The position numbers and the translations under genes are program-made. Positions 25,700 to 35,009 of a stretch of DNA of 64,000 nt are shown here, in pieces; the first letter of the stretch is position 1; each line of letters begins with the position of its first letter. Under the pieces are notes generated by a model. It made no database searches and was not told the DNA's origin. It was given only the letters and a program-made list of their open reading frames with translations. Source of the stretch: Roseiarcus sp963779095 (GTDB lineage Bacteria; Pseudomonadota; Alphaproteobacteria; Rhizobiales; Beijerinckiaceae); contig CAVZWU010000024.1 in assembly GCA_963779095.1 (NCBI GenBank), positions 62,001 through 126,000 of the forward strand, written 5' to 3'.

Positions 25700-26137
25700 C
25701 GGGGATCTGGACAAGAGGCCAGTTAACCGCCCTTGGAAGACCGGCAGCCGGAGGCGAACCGGCGAACCCCGCCAAACGGGGGACGCGGCTTGAAGCAACG
25801 ACGGACCGGGCTTTTTTGGTCTCTGTCGGCCCTCCAAAGGTCGGCGCCCAAAGAGGCTTGTCTATCTTGCCGGGCGTGCGGACGGGACATTTCCTCGTCC
25901 AAACGATGGCTTTGATCGCTTGAGGCTCTTCAGCCTTGGTGCGTCTTGGCCACGGCTTAGCAGCTGACCGCTCAAGCGGTCCGTCGATGGCTTCTCAAGC
26001 CAATTGCCGGATTCGCGAAGCGGTCGCGTCGGCGGGTCAACGACTGCGCATCGCGTCTCCAACGCGCGCGGCGCAAAGTCGCATCGCCGGCGAATCCTTC
26101 ATGTTTCCAGGCGCGGAGCCTCCCGCGCGCTTGGGGG
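25700..26137 (+). ncRNA. Structured 5' leader of the ornithine/lysine decarboxylase gene, candidate speF RNA element
   Basis: About 430 bases of non-coding, hairpin-rich DNA precede the decarboxylase. Notable parts are CCGGCGAACCCCGCC with ACGGGGG (a stem near 25755-25784), GGCTTGAAGCAACGACGGAC (25788-25807) and a following GGGCTTTTTT (25809-25818). The Rfam speF motif is known upstream of ornithine decarboxylase genes in Alphaproteobacteria, and the sequence plus its position fits what I remember of it. The identity is from memory, not a covariance-model hit. Confidence 0.45.
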
Positions 26138-26146
26138 ATGCCGCTC

Positions 26147-27277
26147 ATGACTGACCGCATCAAGGAGTTTCTCGCCCGCAACCGCGCAGATGGGCCCCGC
26201 CTCGTCGTCGATCTCGACGTCGTGCGCGAGAACTATCTGGGTTTCGCGGGCGCGCTGCCCGACACGCGCGTCTTCTACGCCGTGAAGGCCAATCCGGCGC
26301 CCGAGATTCTCGATCTGCTTGCCGGGCTTGGCTCCTGCTTCGATACCGCCTCGGTGAACGAGATCGAGCAGGCTTTGGCTGCGGGCGCGACGCCGGACCG
26401 CATCAGCTTCGGCAACACAATCAAGAAGGAGAAGGACATCGCGCGCGCCTATGTGCTCGGCATCCGCCTGTTCGCCGTGGATTGCGAGGCCGAGGTGGAG
26501 AAGGTCGCCCGCGCCGCCCCCGGCTCGAAGGTGTTCTGCCGAATCCTGTGCGACGGCGCGGGCGCGGAATGGCCGCTGTCGCGCAAGTTCGGCTGCGCGC
26601 CGGACATGGCGGCGCGCGTGCTCGAGCGCGCGCATGGGCTGGGACTTGTCGCCCACGGCCTCTCCTTCCATGTCGGCTCTCAGCAGCGCAATCCCCGCAT
26701 GTGGGATGGGGCGCTCAAGGTTTCCGCCGTGATCTTCCGCGACCTCGCCGAGCGGGGCGTCCAGCTCGCCATGATCAATCTCGGCGGCGGGTTTCCGACG
26801 CGCTACCTCAAGGACGTGCCCTCGATCAGGACCTACGGGCAGACGATCTTCCGGGCGCTGCGCCGGCATTTCGGCAACCAAATTCCCGAGACGATCATCG
26901 AGCCAGGCCGCGGCATGGTGGGCAACGCGGGGATCATCGAGGCCGAGGTGGTGCTGATCTCGAAGAAGTCGGAAAACGACAAGCAGCGATGGGTCTATCT
27001 CGACATCGGCAGGTTCAACGGGCTTGCCGAAACGCAGGACGAGATGATCCGCTATCCGATCCGGACGGAATATGACGACGGCCCGCTGGGCCCGTGTGTC
27101 GTCGCGGGGCCGAGCTGTGACTCGGTCGACGTCCTGTACGAGAAGGAGCCCTATCTCTTGCCGGTGTCGCTCGAGATCGGCGCCAAGGTGATGATCGAGG
27201 GAACGGGCGCCTATACGACGACCTATTCCTCGGTCGGCTTCAACGGCTTCCCGCCGCTGAAATCTTATGTGATCTGA
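26147..27277 (+). CDS. Type III PLP-dependent decarboxylase (ornithine/lysine decarboxylase)
   Basis: The product is 376 residues from ATG 26147 (MTDRIKEFLARN); an ATG at 26138 adds three residues. It decarboxylates ornithine and/or lysine to putrescine or cadaverine, the entry to polyamines. The alanine-racemase-like barrel shows PLP-lysine in VFYAVKANPAPEIL, HGLSFHVGSQQRNPRMWDGA, the phosphate-binding MINLGGGFPTRYLK and EPGRGMVGNAG. The C-terminal barrel has the catalytic Cys in AGPSCDSVDVLYEKEPY and ends GAYTTTYSSVGFNGFPPLKS. The Cys-Asp-Ser-x-Asp motif separates ODC/LDC from diaminopimelate decarboxylase. It is preceded by a long structured leader, suggesting polyamine or ornithine control. 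Confidence 0.92.
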   Translation: MTDRIKEFLARNRADGPRLVVDLDVVRENYLGFAGALPDTRVFYAVKANPAPEILDLLAGLGSCFDTASVNEIEQALAAGATPDRISFGNTIKKEKDIARAYVLGIRLFAVDCEAEVEKVARAAPGSKVFCRILCDGAGAEWPLSRKFGCAPDMAARVLERAHGLGLVAHGLSFHVGSQQRNPRMWDGALKVSAVIFRDLAERGVQLAMINLGGGFPTRYLKDVPSIRTYGQTIFRALRRHFGNQIPETIIEPGRGMVGNAGIIEAEVVLISKKSENDKQRWVYLDIGRFNGLAETQDEMIRYPIRTEYDDGPLGPCVVAGPSCDSVDVLYEKEPYLLPVSLEIGAKVMIEGTGAYTTTYSSVGFNGFPPLKSYVI

Positions 27278-27467
27278 GAGGTCGTGCAGTCGCGGTCGCT
27301 GTCGGCGATCGCGGCTACCCGGCCCTGGCTGGCTGAGGCGCCGCCGGCCGGGCAGGGGGGATGTTCGTGAGGCGAGCGTCTCATCCATCCTCGCATAGCT
27401 GGCAGGCTCGGTCTTGAACTGTGAGGCGCCCTATCGCGAACAGGCGAGGCGCCATAGCCTCCCGCGC

Positions 27468-27959
27468 ATGGCGAAGATCAGCGCGGGCATCCTCCTGTTT
27501 CGAAGGCGCGCCGAGGGCGCGGAAGTCCTGCTCGTGCATCCGGGCGGGCCGTTCTGGGCGAAGAAGGACGCGGGAAGCTGGTCGATCCCCAAAGGGTTGG
27601 CGGACGACGGCGAAAATCTCCTCGCCGCCGCGAAGCGCGAGTTCCTCGAAGAGACCGGCATGACGATCGCGGGAGAATGTCTTGACCTCGGCGCACACAA
27701 GCAGCCGGGCGGCAAGACGATCGTGGCCTGGGCCTGCGAAGGCGATTTCGACACGACCGCGCTCAGGAGCAACACCTTCTCGTTGGAATGGCCGCCGCGC
27801 TCCGGCAAGACGGCCGAGTTCCCGGAGGTCGACAAAGCCGCGTGGCATTCGATCGACGAAGCGCTGGAGAAGATAAGCAAAGGCCAGACGTCGATCCTCG
27901 CCGCCCTGGTCAAAAGGCTCGAGGCCGAGGCGCGCGGCCGGAAGGCAAAGCCGGACTGA
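27468..27959 (+). CDS. NUDIX hydrolase
   Basis: The product is 163 residues from ATG 27468 (MAKISAGILLFRRRAEGAEV). The NUDIX box is complete: G at the start of GLADDGENLLAAAKREF, then LEETGM (G-x5-E-x7-REFLEETGM). The start SAGILLFRR, the tryptophan and lysine of GSWSIPKG and the following FEVDKAAW-like FPEVDKAAWHSIDEALEKIS are typical of Ap4A/dATP-type 'house-cleaning' NUDIX enzymes. The substrate is not deducible. It stands alone downstream of the decarboxylase with a 190-base gap. Confidence 0.9.
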   Translation: MAKISAGILLFRRRAEGAEVLLVHPGGPFWAKKDAGSWSIPKGLADDGENLLAAAKREFLEETGMTIAGECLDLGAHKQPGGKTIVAWACEGDFDTTALRSNTFSLEWPPRSGKTAEFPEVDKAAWHSIDEALEKISKGQTSILAALVKRLEAEARGRKAKPD

Positions 27960-27969
27960 CGCGGCAAGC

Positions 27970-28146
27970 GCCGGCGATAGCCCCCCAATCCAGCCCCTGC
28001 GCCTGCATGGCCTTCGCCACCTCGAACGCAGCCGGTAAGCTCTCAATCGTCGCAGCACGCAGTGGCATGGGGTGCTCCTTCGTCGCGTCTTGGTCGACCA
28101 CAGGGAGCACCCCTTCACCCGCCTGACACAGAAACTGGGACGTCAC
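27970..28146 (-). pseudogene. Possible insertion-sequence remnant
   Basis: On the minus strand a short frame starts MPLRAATIESLPAAFEVAKA near 28065 and ends within 30 more residues. Just upstream, GGGGTGCTCC (28067-28076) pairs with GGAGCACCCC (28102-28111). The outer sequence GGTGACGTCCCAGTTTCTGT (minus strand, from 28149) resembles the terminal sequence of some IS families, but I cannot name one. It could equally be a decayed small gene. Confidence 0.25.
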
Positions 28147-28290
28147 CCTTGGCGATCTCGAAGTGACAAGCTCGGCAGTTGGGTGTAACCTTTCAATCTA
28201 ATCAGTCGGCGCGAGATTTCGCGACGTTAAAGTCCTCCTGGCTGACGCCCGAATTTCGACCGGCGCAGACGAGACGAAGGAGGGACGACC

Positions 28291-29220
28291 GTGACTTCTG
28301 CTTTCCACGTCTATTTCGGACCCGAAGCCGTCGCCGCGACCCCACGGGTGCGGCGCTTCAGCGCCGGGGACTGCTTCTCCGCGCTCAAGGAGGGCCTCGA
28401 CGATTTCCTGGCGATGCCGACTTATCCGGTGTTCGTCGGGCTTTTCTACGCTGTCGCGGGAATTGCGCTCTTCGCGATGACTTCGCTCGGCAACGCGTTG
28501 CATTTGGCGTTTCCGCTCGCCGCCGGCTTTGCGCTGATCGGGCCGTTCGTCGCCATCGGCCTCTATGAAATGAGCCGTCGGCGCGAACGCGGGCTCGCCG
28601 TGCGCGGACGTGACGCTTTCACGGTCCTTCGCTCGCCCGCGCTGCCTTCGATTCTCGCGTTCGGCCTCCTTCTGCTCGCGATCTTCGCCGCTTGGATCTT
28701 CGCCGCCGAGCTCATCTATGTCTGGCTTTTTGGACCCAATCCGCCCGCCGCCGCCAACTCATTCCTTAGGGATGTGCTGACCACTCATCACGGGTGGACG
28801 TTGATTGCCGTGGGCGGGCTCGTCGGCTTCTGCTTCGCCGCGCTTACGCTTGCGATCAGCGTGGTCTCCTTCCCGCTGATGCTTGACCGGGATATCGGCC
28901 TCGTGCCGGCGCTTGACGCTTCGTGGCGCGTGACGCTGGCCAATCCGTTCAGCGTCGCACTCTGGGGCCTGATCGTCGCAGTGGCGCTCGTTCTTGGCTC
29001 GCTGCCGCTCTTCTTCGGTTTGGCTGTCGTCATCCCGGTCCTGGGCCATGCGACATGGCGCCTTTATCGAAAGGCGATCGAGCGCGACCCGGCCCATGAA
29101 CTCCCAATCGAAGCTCCCTTGCAGCCGGACGTCACCAGGAATCCGGCCCTGCGGCTGCTCTGGACGTTCCTGGATGCGCTCGATGTCCTTCGAGAAGGAA
29201 AAGAAACGCATCGGACGTGA
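28291..29220 (+). CDS. DUF2189 integral membrane protein
   Basis: The product is 309 residues. The GTG start (28291) follows a strong GAAGGAGGG site. The cytoplasmic N-terminus (RVRRFSAGDCFSALKEGLDD) leads into about six membrane segments, with PTYPVFVGLFYAVAGIALFA, FPLAAGFALIGPFVAIGLYE (the DUF2189 core GPF-GLYE) and VVSFPLMLDRDIGLVPALDA. The family has no established function; in Rhodobacterales and others it occurs near cytochrome oxidase genes, but none are here. It is convergent with tolB. Confidence 0.85.
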   Translation: MTSAFHVYFGPEAVAATPRVRRFSAGDCFSALKEGLDDFLAMPTYPVFVGLFYAVAGIALFAMTSLGNALHLAFPLAAGFALIGPFVAIGLYEMSRRRERGLAVRGRDAFTVLRSPALPSILAFGLLLLAIFAAWIFAAELIYVWLFGPNPPAAANSFLRDVLTTHHGWTLIAVGGLVGFCFAALTLAISVVSFPLMLDRDIGLVPALDASWRVTLANPFSVALWGLIVAVALVLGSLPLFFGLAVVIPVLGHATWRLYRKAIERDPAHELPIEAPLQPDVTRNPALRLLWTFLDALDVLREGKETHRT

Positions 29221-29260
29221 CGGAAGCGCGAGGCGTTAGCGCGCGCCGCCGGCGACGGCG

Positions 29261-30580
29261 TCATTGCGTCAGCGGGCCCCACGAGGGATCGCTGGCGTAG
29301 TTGGGGGTCGGCACAAGGAACTCGGCGTGGCCGAAAATATCGGTCATGTAGATCTTGGGGCCGCCCGAGCCTCCGGCGTCGCGGAAGAACATAAGATAGA
29401 GGCCGTTGGGCGAGAAGGTCGGCCCTTCGTTGTGGAATCCCTCGACCAGGATTCGCTCGCCCGAACCGTCGGGCTTCATAACGCCGATGCCGAACGATCC
29501 GTTGTTGATGCGGGTGAAGGCGATCAAATCGCCGCGCGGCGACCAGACGGGCGTGGAGTAGCGGCCTTGGCCGAATGAAATGCGCTTGGCCGGACCGCCG
29601 GTCGCGCTCATCACATAGATCTGCTGCGTGCCGCCGCGATCGGATTCAAACGCGATCTGCGAGCCGTCGGGCGAATAGGTTGGCGAGGTGTCGATCGCCG
29701 ACCCCTCGGTCAAACGGGTGGTGGCGCGCGAGCGCAGGTCCATCGAGTAGAGATTGGTGCTCGCCCCGTCGGAGAGCGACATGACGATCTGTTGTCCGTC
29801 TGGAGAAAAGCGAGGCGCGAAGGTCATGCCAGGAAAATTGCCAACCAACTCGCGCTGTCCGGTCTCAAGGTTGAGCAGCGTCACCTTGGGATCGCCTTCC
29901 CCGAACGACATGTAGGCAACTTGCTGCGCGGAAGGCGAGAATCGCGGGGTGACGACAAGCTCTTTGCCGCCGTCGAGATATTTGACGTTGGCGCCGTCCA
30001 TGTCCATGACTGCGAGGCGCTTGCGGCGCTTCTCCTTCGGGCCGGTCTCGTCGACAAACACGATCCGCGAATCGAAAAATCCCTTCTCGCCCGTTACGCG
30101 CGAAAATACGGCGTCGGCGATCATGTGCGCGACGCGGCGCGCGTTGGCCGTATCGGTCGAATACTGCTGGCCCGCGACCTGTTCGCCGCTCGCCGTATCC
30201 CACAAACGGAATTGCGCGGTCACGCGCCCGGCCTCCTGATGCAGCACCCGTCCGGCCAGCACGAATTGCGCGGCGGTCGCTTTCCATGCATTCATGTTGG
30301 GGGGCGTGTCTGGATTGGTGATCGCTTCGGGAAAGTTCGCTGGGTTGAGCGGCAGAAGGAAGATCGAGCGCGCGAAATCGGCGGCCACGATGCCGCTGAT
30401 CTTGTCGCCTGTCTCCTCGCCAGCGAATGGAGTGACAGCGACGGTCACCGGTTTAAAATTGGCGCCGGCATGAACATAGATGTCGCCCTCGGCGACTGCG
30501 GGCGCGTCCGCGAGCGCAACAACGCCGAACGCGAAGGCTGCAATCGCGTGGCGGCGAGATACGGGACAAAGGACACTCAT
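29261..30580 (-). CDS. tolB: Tol-Pal system beta-propeller protein TolB
   Basis: The product is 439 residues with an N-terminal signal peptide (AIAAFAFGVVALADAPAVA). An amino-terminal D1 domain (VTVAVTPFAGEETGDKISGI) is followed by a six-bladed propeller with repeated PRFSPDGQQIVMSLSDG, PTYSPDGSQIAFESDRGG, PVWSPRGDLIAFTRINNG and PTFSPNGLYLMFFRDAG units. TolB is the periplasmic hub linking TolA to Pal during outer-membrane invagination. It is intact. pal and cpoB, which usually follow, are absent; the next gene is convergent. Confidence 0.96.
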   Translation of the reverse strand: MSVLCPVSRRHAIAAFAFGVVALADAPAVAEGDIYVHAGANFKPVTVAVTPFAGEETGDKISGIVAADFARSIFLLPLNPANFPEAITNPDTPPNMNAWKATAAQFVLAGRVLHQEAGRVTAQFRLWDTASGEQVAGQQYSTDTANARRVAHMIADAVFSRVTGEKGFFDSRIVFVDETGPKEKRRKRLAVMDMDGANVKYLDGGKELVVTPRFSPSAQQVAYMSFGEGDPKVTLLNLETGQRELVGNFPGMTFAPRFSPDGQQIVMSLSDGASTNLYSMDLRSRATTRLTEGSAIDTSPTYSPDGSQIAFESDRGGTQQIYVMSATGGPAKRISFGQGRYSTPVWSPRGDLIAFTRINNGSFGIGVMKPDGSGERILVEGFHNEGPTFSPNGLYLMFFRDAGGSGGPKIYMTDIFGHAEFLVPTPNYASDPSWGPLTQ

Positions 30581-30622
30581 CAGGGATCTTTCAGGACGAC
30601 GACAACGCTTCGACGCCCGTGA

Positions 30623-31162
30623 TCATCGAGCGGCGACTTCGGGATCGAAGTGGATGGTCTTGGTTTTCCATTGCTCATAAAACGGGCGATATTGGGCCGG
30701 CACCGGAAGCGGGTTGCAATTCTCTACCGCCGCCATGACGCTCTTGGCCTGCGGTTTGAGAGCTGGGTCTGACGGCGGGTTGACGAGCTTCGCAGGTTTC
30801 GAAAGCGAGCCGTCCGGGTTGTAGGCGAGGCGCACCCGCGCGACGTAAAGATCGGAGTCGGGCGGCTGCCGCGCCGGTTTCCAGCATGTGAGATAGGTCT
30901 TAACCAGCCAGGCGTCGAAGCCCGCTTGCTGTGACGGGGTCATGCGCGCGTGCGGTTCGATCGGCGGCGTCGCCGTTGGGGTTCGGGCCGCCACAATCGC
31001 GGCGGGCGGCTCGGGAGGTTCAGGCGGAGCGAGCAGCGACGACGTCCTCGAAGCCTGCGCGGGGCGGATCGGATTGTGAAGGCGCAGGCGCTCGAAGCCA
31101 TAGGCGCCCGCCGCCACGGCGACGACGATCAGCACGGTTGTTGGTTTTGAGACAATAGACAT
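30623..31162 (-). CDS. Short TolA-like protein (paralogue of the TolA C-terminal domain)
   Basis: The product is 179 residues from ATG 31162 (MSIVSKPTTVLIVVAVAAGA), with one membrane anchor and a short Pro-rich linker. Its C-terminal domain (FDAWLVKTYLTCWKPARQPP, YVARVRLAYNPDGSLSKPAK, LPVPAQYRPFYEQWKTKTIH) closely parallels the end of tolA just upstream (LDAWLTYSYLNCWTPPPTMP, YVAEVRVIFNPDGSLSGRPV, HFDPRDTQG). It therefore looks like a tandem duplication that kept the anchor and the TolB/Pal-binding head but lost the long TolA stalk. It sits between tolA and tolB, with 68 bases from tolA and 42 to tolB. The function is unproven. Confidence 0.8.
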   Translation of the reverse strand: MSIVSKPTTVLIVVAVAAGAYGFERLRLHNPIRPAQASRTSSLLAPPEPPEPPAAIVAARTPTATPPIEPHARMTPSQQAGFDAWLVKTYLTCWKPARQPPDSDLYVARVRLAYNPDGSLSKPAKLVNPPSDPALKPQAKSVMAAVENCNPLPVPAQYRPFYEQWKTKTIHFDPEVAAR

Positions 31163-31230
31163 CGCGTTCGAATCTCGCTTTCGGTTGTCGCCGCGACGCC
31201 GCGCGGCTCGGCGAGGAGGGCGCGCGGCTG

Positions 31231-32216
31231 TCATCCCTGGGTGTCTCTCGGATCGAAATGGATGGTTTCGACCTTCCATTGTTCGAAATAGGGCATGTAT
31301 TTGGTAGGAACCTTCAGCGGGTCGCATTTCCTGACCGCCCGCATCGCGCTTTCGGCATGCGGCGCGCCAGGCCCGGTCGGTCGGCGGATTGAGAAGAACC
31401 GGGCGCCCCGAGAGCGAGCCGTCCGGGTTGAAGATCACCCTGACCTCCGCGACATACGTGTCGCCCTCAGGCATCGTCGGCGGCGGGGTCCAGCAATTGA
31501 GGTAGCTATATGTCAGCCATGCGTCGAGCTCGGACGCCAGCGACATGGACATGCGCGGCGCGTCGTGATGCGGCATTCCCTGGGGCGTCATGGCGGCGGT
31601 TTGGGTCGGGTCGGGAATCGACGTCTTGCCTTGTCCGATGAGCTTGGCGATCGTGTTCGGGTCAAAATTGTGTGACGGCTTGGGTTTCTCCGGCGCCGGC
31701 TCCTTCGCCCGTTCGGGCGGAGAGTTCGAGGAATTTCGGCCGGATAGGCGGCTCCACCGGCGCCTCCTGCATGGCGAGCTTCGGCGTCGGCGCCGCCTCG
31801 GGCCTTTCGGGCGGCATCGGCTCCGGCGGCGCGGCGGCGTCGGCTTTGGGCGCCGGCGCGGGTTTTGGCGGCGGGGTTTCGGCTTTGGGCGGTTCTGGCG
31901 CAGGCTTCGGCGGCTGCGCGGCCTCAGGCTTTGGCGGCGGCGTCGGCTCAGGGGGCGGGGGCGTCGGCTCGGTGGACGCTCGCAAATCAGGGGGCGGCTG
32001 CGGCGGCGCGGGCGGGGGCTGCGGCGCAGGCTTGGCGTCCTTCTCGCCGTTGGCGATCTGATTAAGCTCGCTCAGCGAGACGGTCTCGATCGGGATGGCC
32101 TCCGGATTGTCCGCGAATTTCGGAGCCGAGGCGAACCCGAGCAAGATCAGCCCCAGCACCGCGGCGTGCATCGCTGCGGAGCCCGCAAAACCCCAATATG
32201 ACCGCCGTTCTTCCAA
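31231..32216 (-). CDS. tolA: TolA, Tol-Pal inner-membrane stalk protein (frameshifted)
   Basis: The joined product is about 327 residues. An N-terminal membrane anchor (SYWGFAGSAAMHAAVLGLIL) is followed by a long Pro/Lys/Ala/Glu-rich stalk (residues about 55-170) and the TolAIII-like head ending VRKCDPLKVPTKYMPYFEQW. TolA transmits the force generated by TolQR to the periplasm. One extra T in the run near 31666 terminates the first frame at QAVTQF, and a second change lies near 31370. The next genes upstream are tolR and tolQ, downstream the TolA-like copy and tolB. Confidence 0.9.
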
Positions 32217-32228
32217 CGCCGCTCCCGG

Positions 32229-32678
32229 CTATTGTTTGACCGGCTCGGTGACCAGAGCCACCTTCTTAAACCCGGCGGCCGTGACCGCCGCCATGATCTC
32301 CGCTACGCGCCCATAGGGCACCGCCTTCGAAGCGCGGAGGTAGATGCGCTGATCGGTGTCGCTCTGTGACGCCGCCTGGAGCTTGGAGACGAGATCCGCG
32401 TCGGAGGTCGGCTCGTCCATCACGTAAAGCTGACCTTGCTCGTTGAGCGAGACCGCGATCGGCTTGTGTTCGACATTGAGCGCAGTCGCGCTTGCCCGCG
32501 GCAGGTCGACCGCAACCCCGGTCGTGAGGAGCGGCGCGGCGACCATGAAGATGATCAAAAGCACCAGCATGACGTCGATGAACGGGGTCATGTTGATGTC
32601 CGCCATCGCGCGGTAGCGAGGCACCCCGCGGCGGCCCCGACCGCCTTTGCGACCGCCAGCGACAGGAGAGATGGCCAT
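32229..32678 (-). CDS. tolR: TolR / ExbD family biopolymer transport protein
   Basis: The product is 149 residues. A Gly/Arg-rich cytoplasmic tail is followed by the single membrane helix with the proton-binding Asp (NMTPFIDVMLVLLIIFMVAA) and a periplasmic domain (VDLPRASATALNVEHKPIAV, RASKAVPYGRVAEIMAAVTA). It forms the proton-driven motor with TolQ. It is intact, 12 bases upstream of tolA. Confidence 0.96.
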   Translation of the reverse strand: MAISPVAGGRKGGRGRRGVPRYRAMADINMTPFIDVMLVLLIIFMVAAPLLTTGVAVDLPRASATALNVEHKPIAVSLNEQGQLYVMDEPTSDADLVSKLQAASQSDTDQRIYLRASKAVPYGRVAEIMAAVTAAGFKKVALVTEPVKQ

Positions 32679-32697
32679 GTGTCGCCCTCCGCCCGCC

Positions 32698-33424
32698 TCA
32701 GGAGACTTTTTCGATCGACAAGTGATGGTCGATCTGCCGGGACAGGATCGACGAGAACTCGTCGGCGAAGCTCTCGAGCCGCGCCTGCGCCTTGGCGACG
32801 TCGCCCTGGAGCTTGTTATAGGCGATCAGCGCCGGGATCGCGGCGAAGAGTCCGATCGCCGTCGCCAGCAGCGCTTCGGCGATGCCGGGCGCGACGACAG
32901 CGAGCGAGGTGTTCTTCGACGCGGCGATCGACTGAAACGAATTCATTATGCCGAACACCGTGCCGAACAGACCGATGAACGGCCCGGCCGAGGCGACGGT
33001 CGCCAGAACCAGGAGGTTCGAACTCGAGCCGCTCGACCTCGCGCGCGATCGAGACGTCGAGAACCTTGTCGATGCGCGCGTGGAGGCCCCGAAATGACCC
33101 CGCGGCCTGCTGGAATGAGCGCTTCCATTCCCGCATCGCCGCGACAAACAGCGCCGCCGCGCCCGAGTTGTTCGGCTGACTCGAGAGCGAAGTGTAGAGC
33201 TCTTCGAGCGATTGGCCCGACCAGAAGATCTGCTCGAAATTCTCCATCTCGGTTCTGAATTTGTGAAACAGACGGGTCTTGTCGAAAATGATCGTCCAGC
33301 ACCAGAGCGAAGCGATGAAGAGGCCGAGCATCACCGCCTTGACGACGATGTGGGCCGACCAGAACATATCGAAGAGGCCGGTTTCCGGAGTTGCGGCTGC
33401 GGCGGCTACGTCGGCGGGATTCAT
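32698..33424 (-). CDS. tolQ: TolQ / ExbB family proton channel protein (frameshifted)
   Basis: The joined product is about 241 residues from ATG 33424 (a TTG at 33436 adds four). Segments: first helix HIVVKAVMLGLFIASLWCWT, then the cytoplasmic loop, then VLATVASAGPFIGLFGTVFG and ISLFAAIPALIAYN-like GLFAAIPALIAYNKLQGDVA, the TolQ/ExbB pore helices. One extra T near 33019 breaks the frame between VERLE and NLLVLATVAS. The gene is normally required for envelope integrity, so a sequence error is plausible. ybgC, often first in the operon, is absent. Confidence 0.92.
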
Positions 33425-33766
33425 CGGGACAGGCAACCTTTGTTAGCGGGCGGAACCGCAGTGCACGGCGGCGGAAACGGGATCGGGCCGGGGTCTGCGC
33501 CGCAAATCGGCCGAAACTTGGGCTTTTGTCGGACGCTTGGAAAAGCCTGATTTTCTTAGCCCGATTTAAGACTCTGATAGTGTTAACGGTGGGTTATCAG
33601 CTCGCCTCGCGCTTGGCGAGCAGCGAGGTCGCTCCCCTGTTTTTGAAAGCGTGCGCGCGCCGACGCCGGTCGACCCAGCGAGGCTCGACTCCCTACCCAA
33701 ACCGCGCCGCCGCCTTTATCGTGATTCGAGCCGGGCGCAAACATCTTGCCCGGAGGAGGCAGATTG
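33425..33766. other. Intergenic region between divergent tolQ and puuD
   Basis: No gene was found. AT-richer DNA at 33540-33600 (with CTGATA at 33573-33578 and TATCAG at 33596-33601 as an imperfectly spaced inverted pair) probably contains the tol operon promoter, reading left. A GC-rich part follows to the puuD ribosome site CGGAGGAGG at 33751. Confidence 0.4.
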
Positions 33767-35009
33767 ATGGGGGCGCTGGAGACCTTCGGCTGGGAATGGG
33801 GTTCGGCGCTGTTGCGCTGGCTCCATGTGACCGCGGCGATCGCTTGGATCGGCGGGTCGTTCTTCTTCATGCATCTCGACGCCAGCTTGCGCAAGAAGGC
33901 GGGCGACGATCCGGCGCTCAAAGGGACATCCTGGCAGGTGCACGGCGGCGGCTTCTATGAAATGAAGAAATACCTGCTCGCGCCCGCCGCGCTGCCCGAG
34001 CATCTCATCTGGCACAAGTGGCAGTCCTACTGGACCTGGATGAGCGGCTTTGCGCTGCTCTGCTGGGTCTATTACGGCCAGTCGTCGCTCTTTCTGATCG
34101 ATCCCGCGGTTATGCCGCTCGAGCCCTGGCAGGCGGCGGCGATCGGGATCGTGGCGCTGGCGCTCGGGTGGATCGTCTACGATTTCCTGTGCCGCTCGCC
34201 GCTCGCCGCCAATGAGCCGCTGCTGGCGCTGGTGGGTTTCGGCTATGTCGTGGCGACGAGCTGGGTCTTCACCCTGGTCTTTTCCGGCCGCGGCGCGCTC
34301 ATCCATACCGGCGCGCTGATGGCGACGATCATGACCGCCAATGTGTTCTTCATCATCATGCCGAACCAGCGCAAAAGCATCGCCGCGCTGCAAGCCGGCC
34401 AGAAGCCCGATCCGGCTTGGGGCCAAAGCTCGAAGATACGGTCGACGCACAACAACTACATCACCTTGCCGGTGCTGTTCATGATGCTGTCGAGTCACAC
34501 GCCGTCGGCCTTCTCCAACCGCCATGCGATTCCCGCCATCGTCACCTGCATCATCGTCGCCGGCGCGATGGTGCGCTATTTCTATAACGTCTGGCATCTC
34601 GATCACGACCGCGCGCCCTGGTGGGCGTGGGCGGCCGCCGCGGTCGCCGTGCTTTGCGCCTTCGGCGTCGCCGCGACCGCTTCGCCCGGCATGCGCTCGC
34701 TGATGGGGCTTGCGGAGCTGCCGACAGAAACGGCAAGCCTCGATCAGCCGAAGGCGCCGCCGGAAGTCGTCGAGATCGTGCAGACGCGCTGCATGATGTG
34801 CCATGCGCCCGAGCCGATGGACTGAGATCGGCGAAGCGCCGAAGGGCGTGCTTCTCGACACGCCCGAACACATCGCCCGTTTCGCGCCCGCAATCCGCGA
34901 GCAGGCGGTTCTGACCCACGCGATGCCGCCCAACAATTTCAGCCAGATGACGGACGACGAGCGCAAGGTGCTGGCGCGCTGGCTCGGGGTCGAGACGGCG
35001 CAGAACTGA
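33767..35009 (+). CDS. puuD: Urate hydroxylase PuuD, membrane protein with C-terminal cytochrome c (frameshifted)
   Basis: The joined product is about 414 residues, normal for PuuD. Eight or so membrane helices carry WLHVTAAIAWIGGSFFFMHL, YWTWMSGFALLCWVYYGQSS, MTANVFFIIMPNQRKSIAAL and RSTHNNYITLPVLFMMLSSH. The C-terminus has a cytochrome c domain with heme motif CMMCH. PuuD oxidises urate to 5-hydroxyisourate. A missing base near 34822 ends one frame at EPMD; the next frame continues WTEIGEAPKGVLLDTPEHIA with distal Met in THAMPPNNFSQMTDDERKVL. The start is ATG 33767 after CGGAGGAGG. Its stop overlaps the next gene's start by one base. Confidence 0.9.

Noticed and set aside
25523..25837. 104-residue minus-strand frame in the decarboxylase leader
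   Set aside because: No ribosome site, no motif and unusual composition; the leader is better explained as structured RNA.
26099..27388. 429-residue minus-strand frame
   Set aside because: It is antisense to the intact decarboxylase, which has all catalytic motifs.
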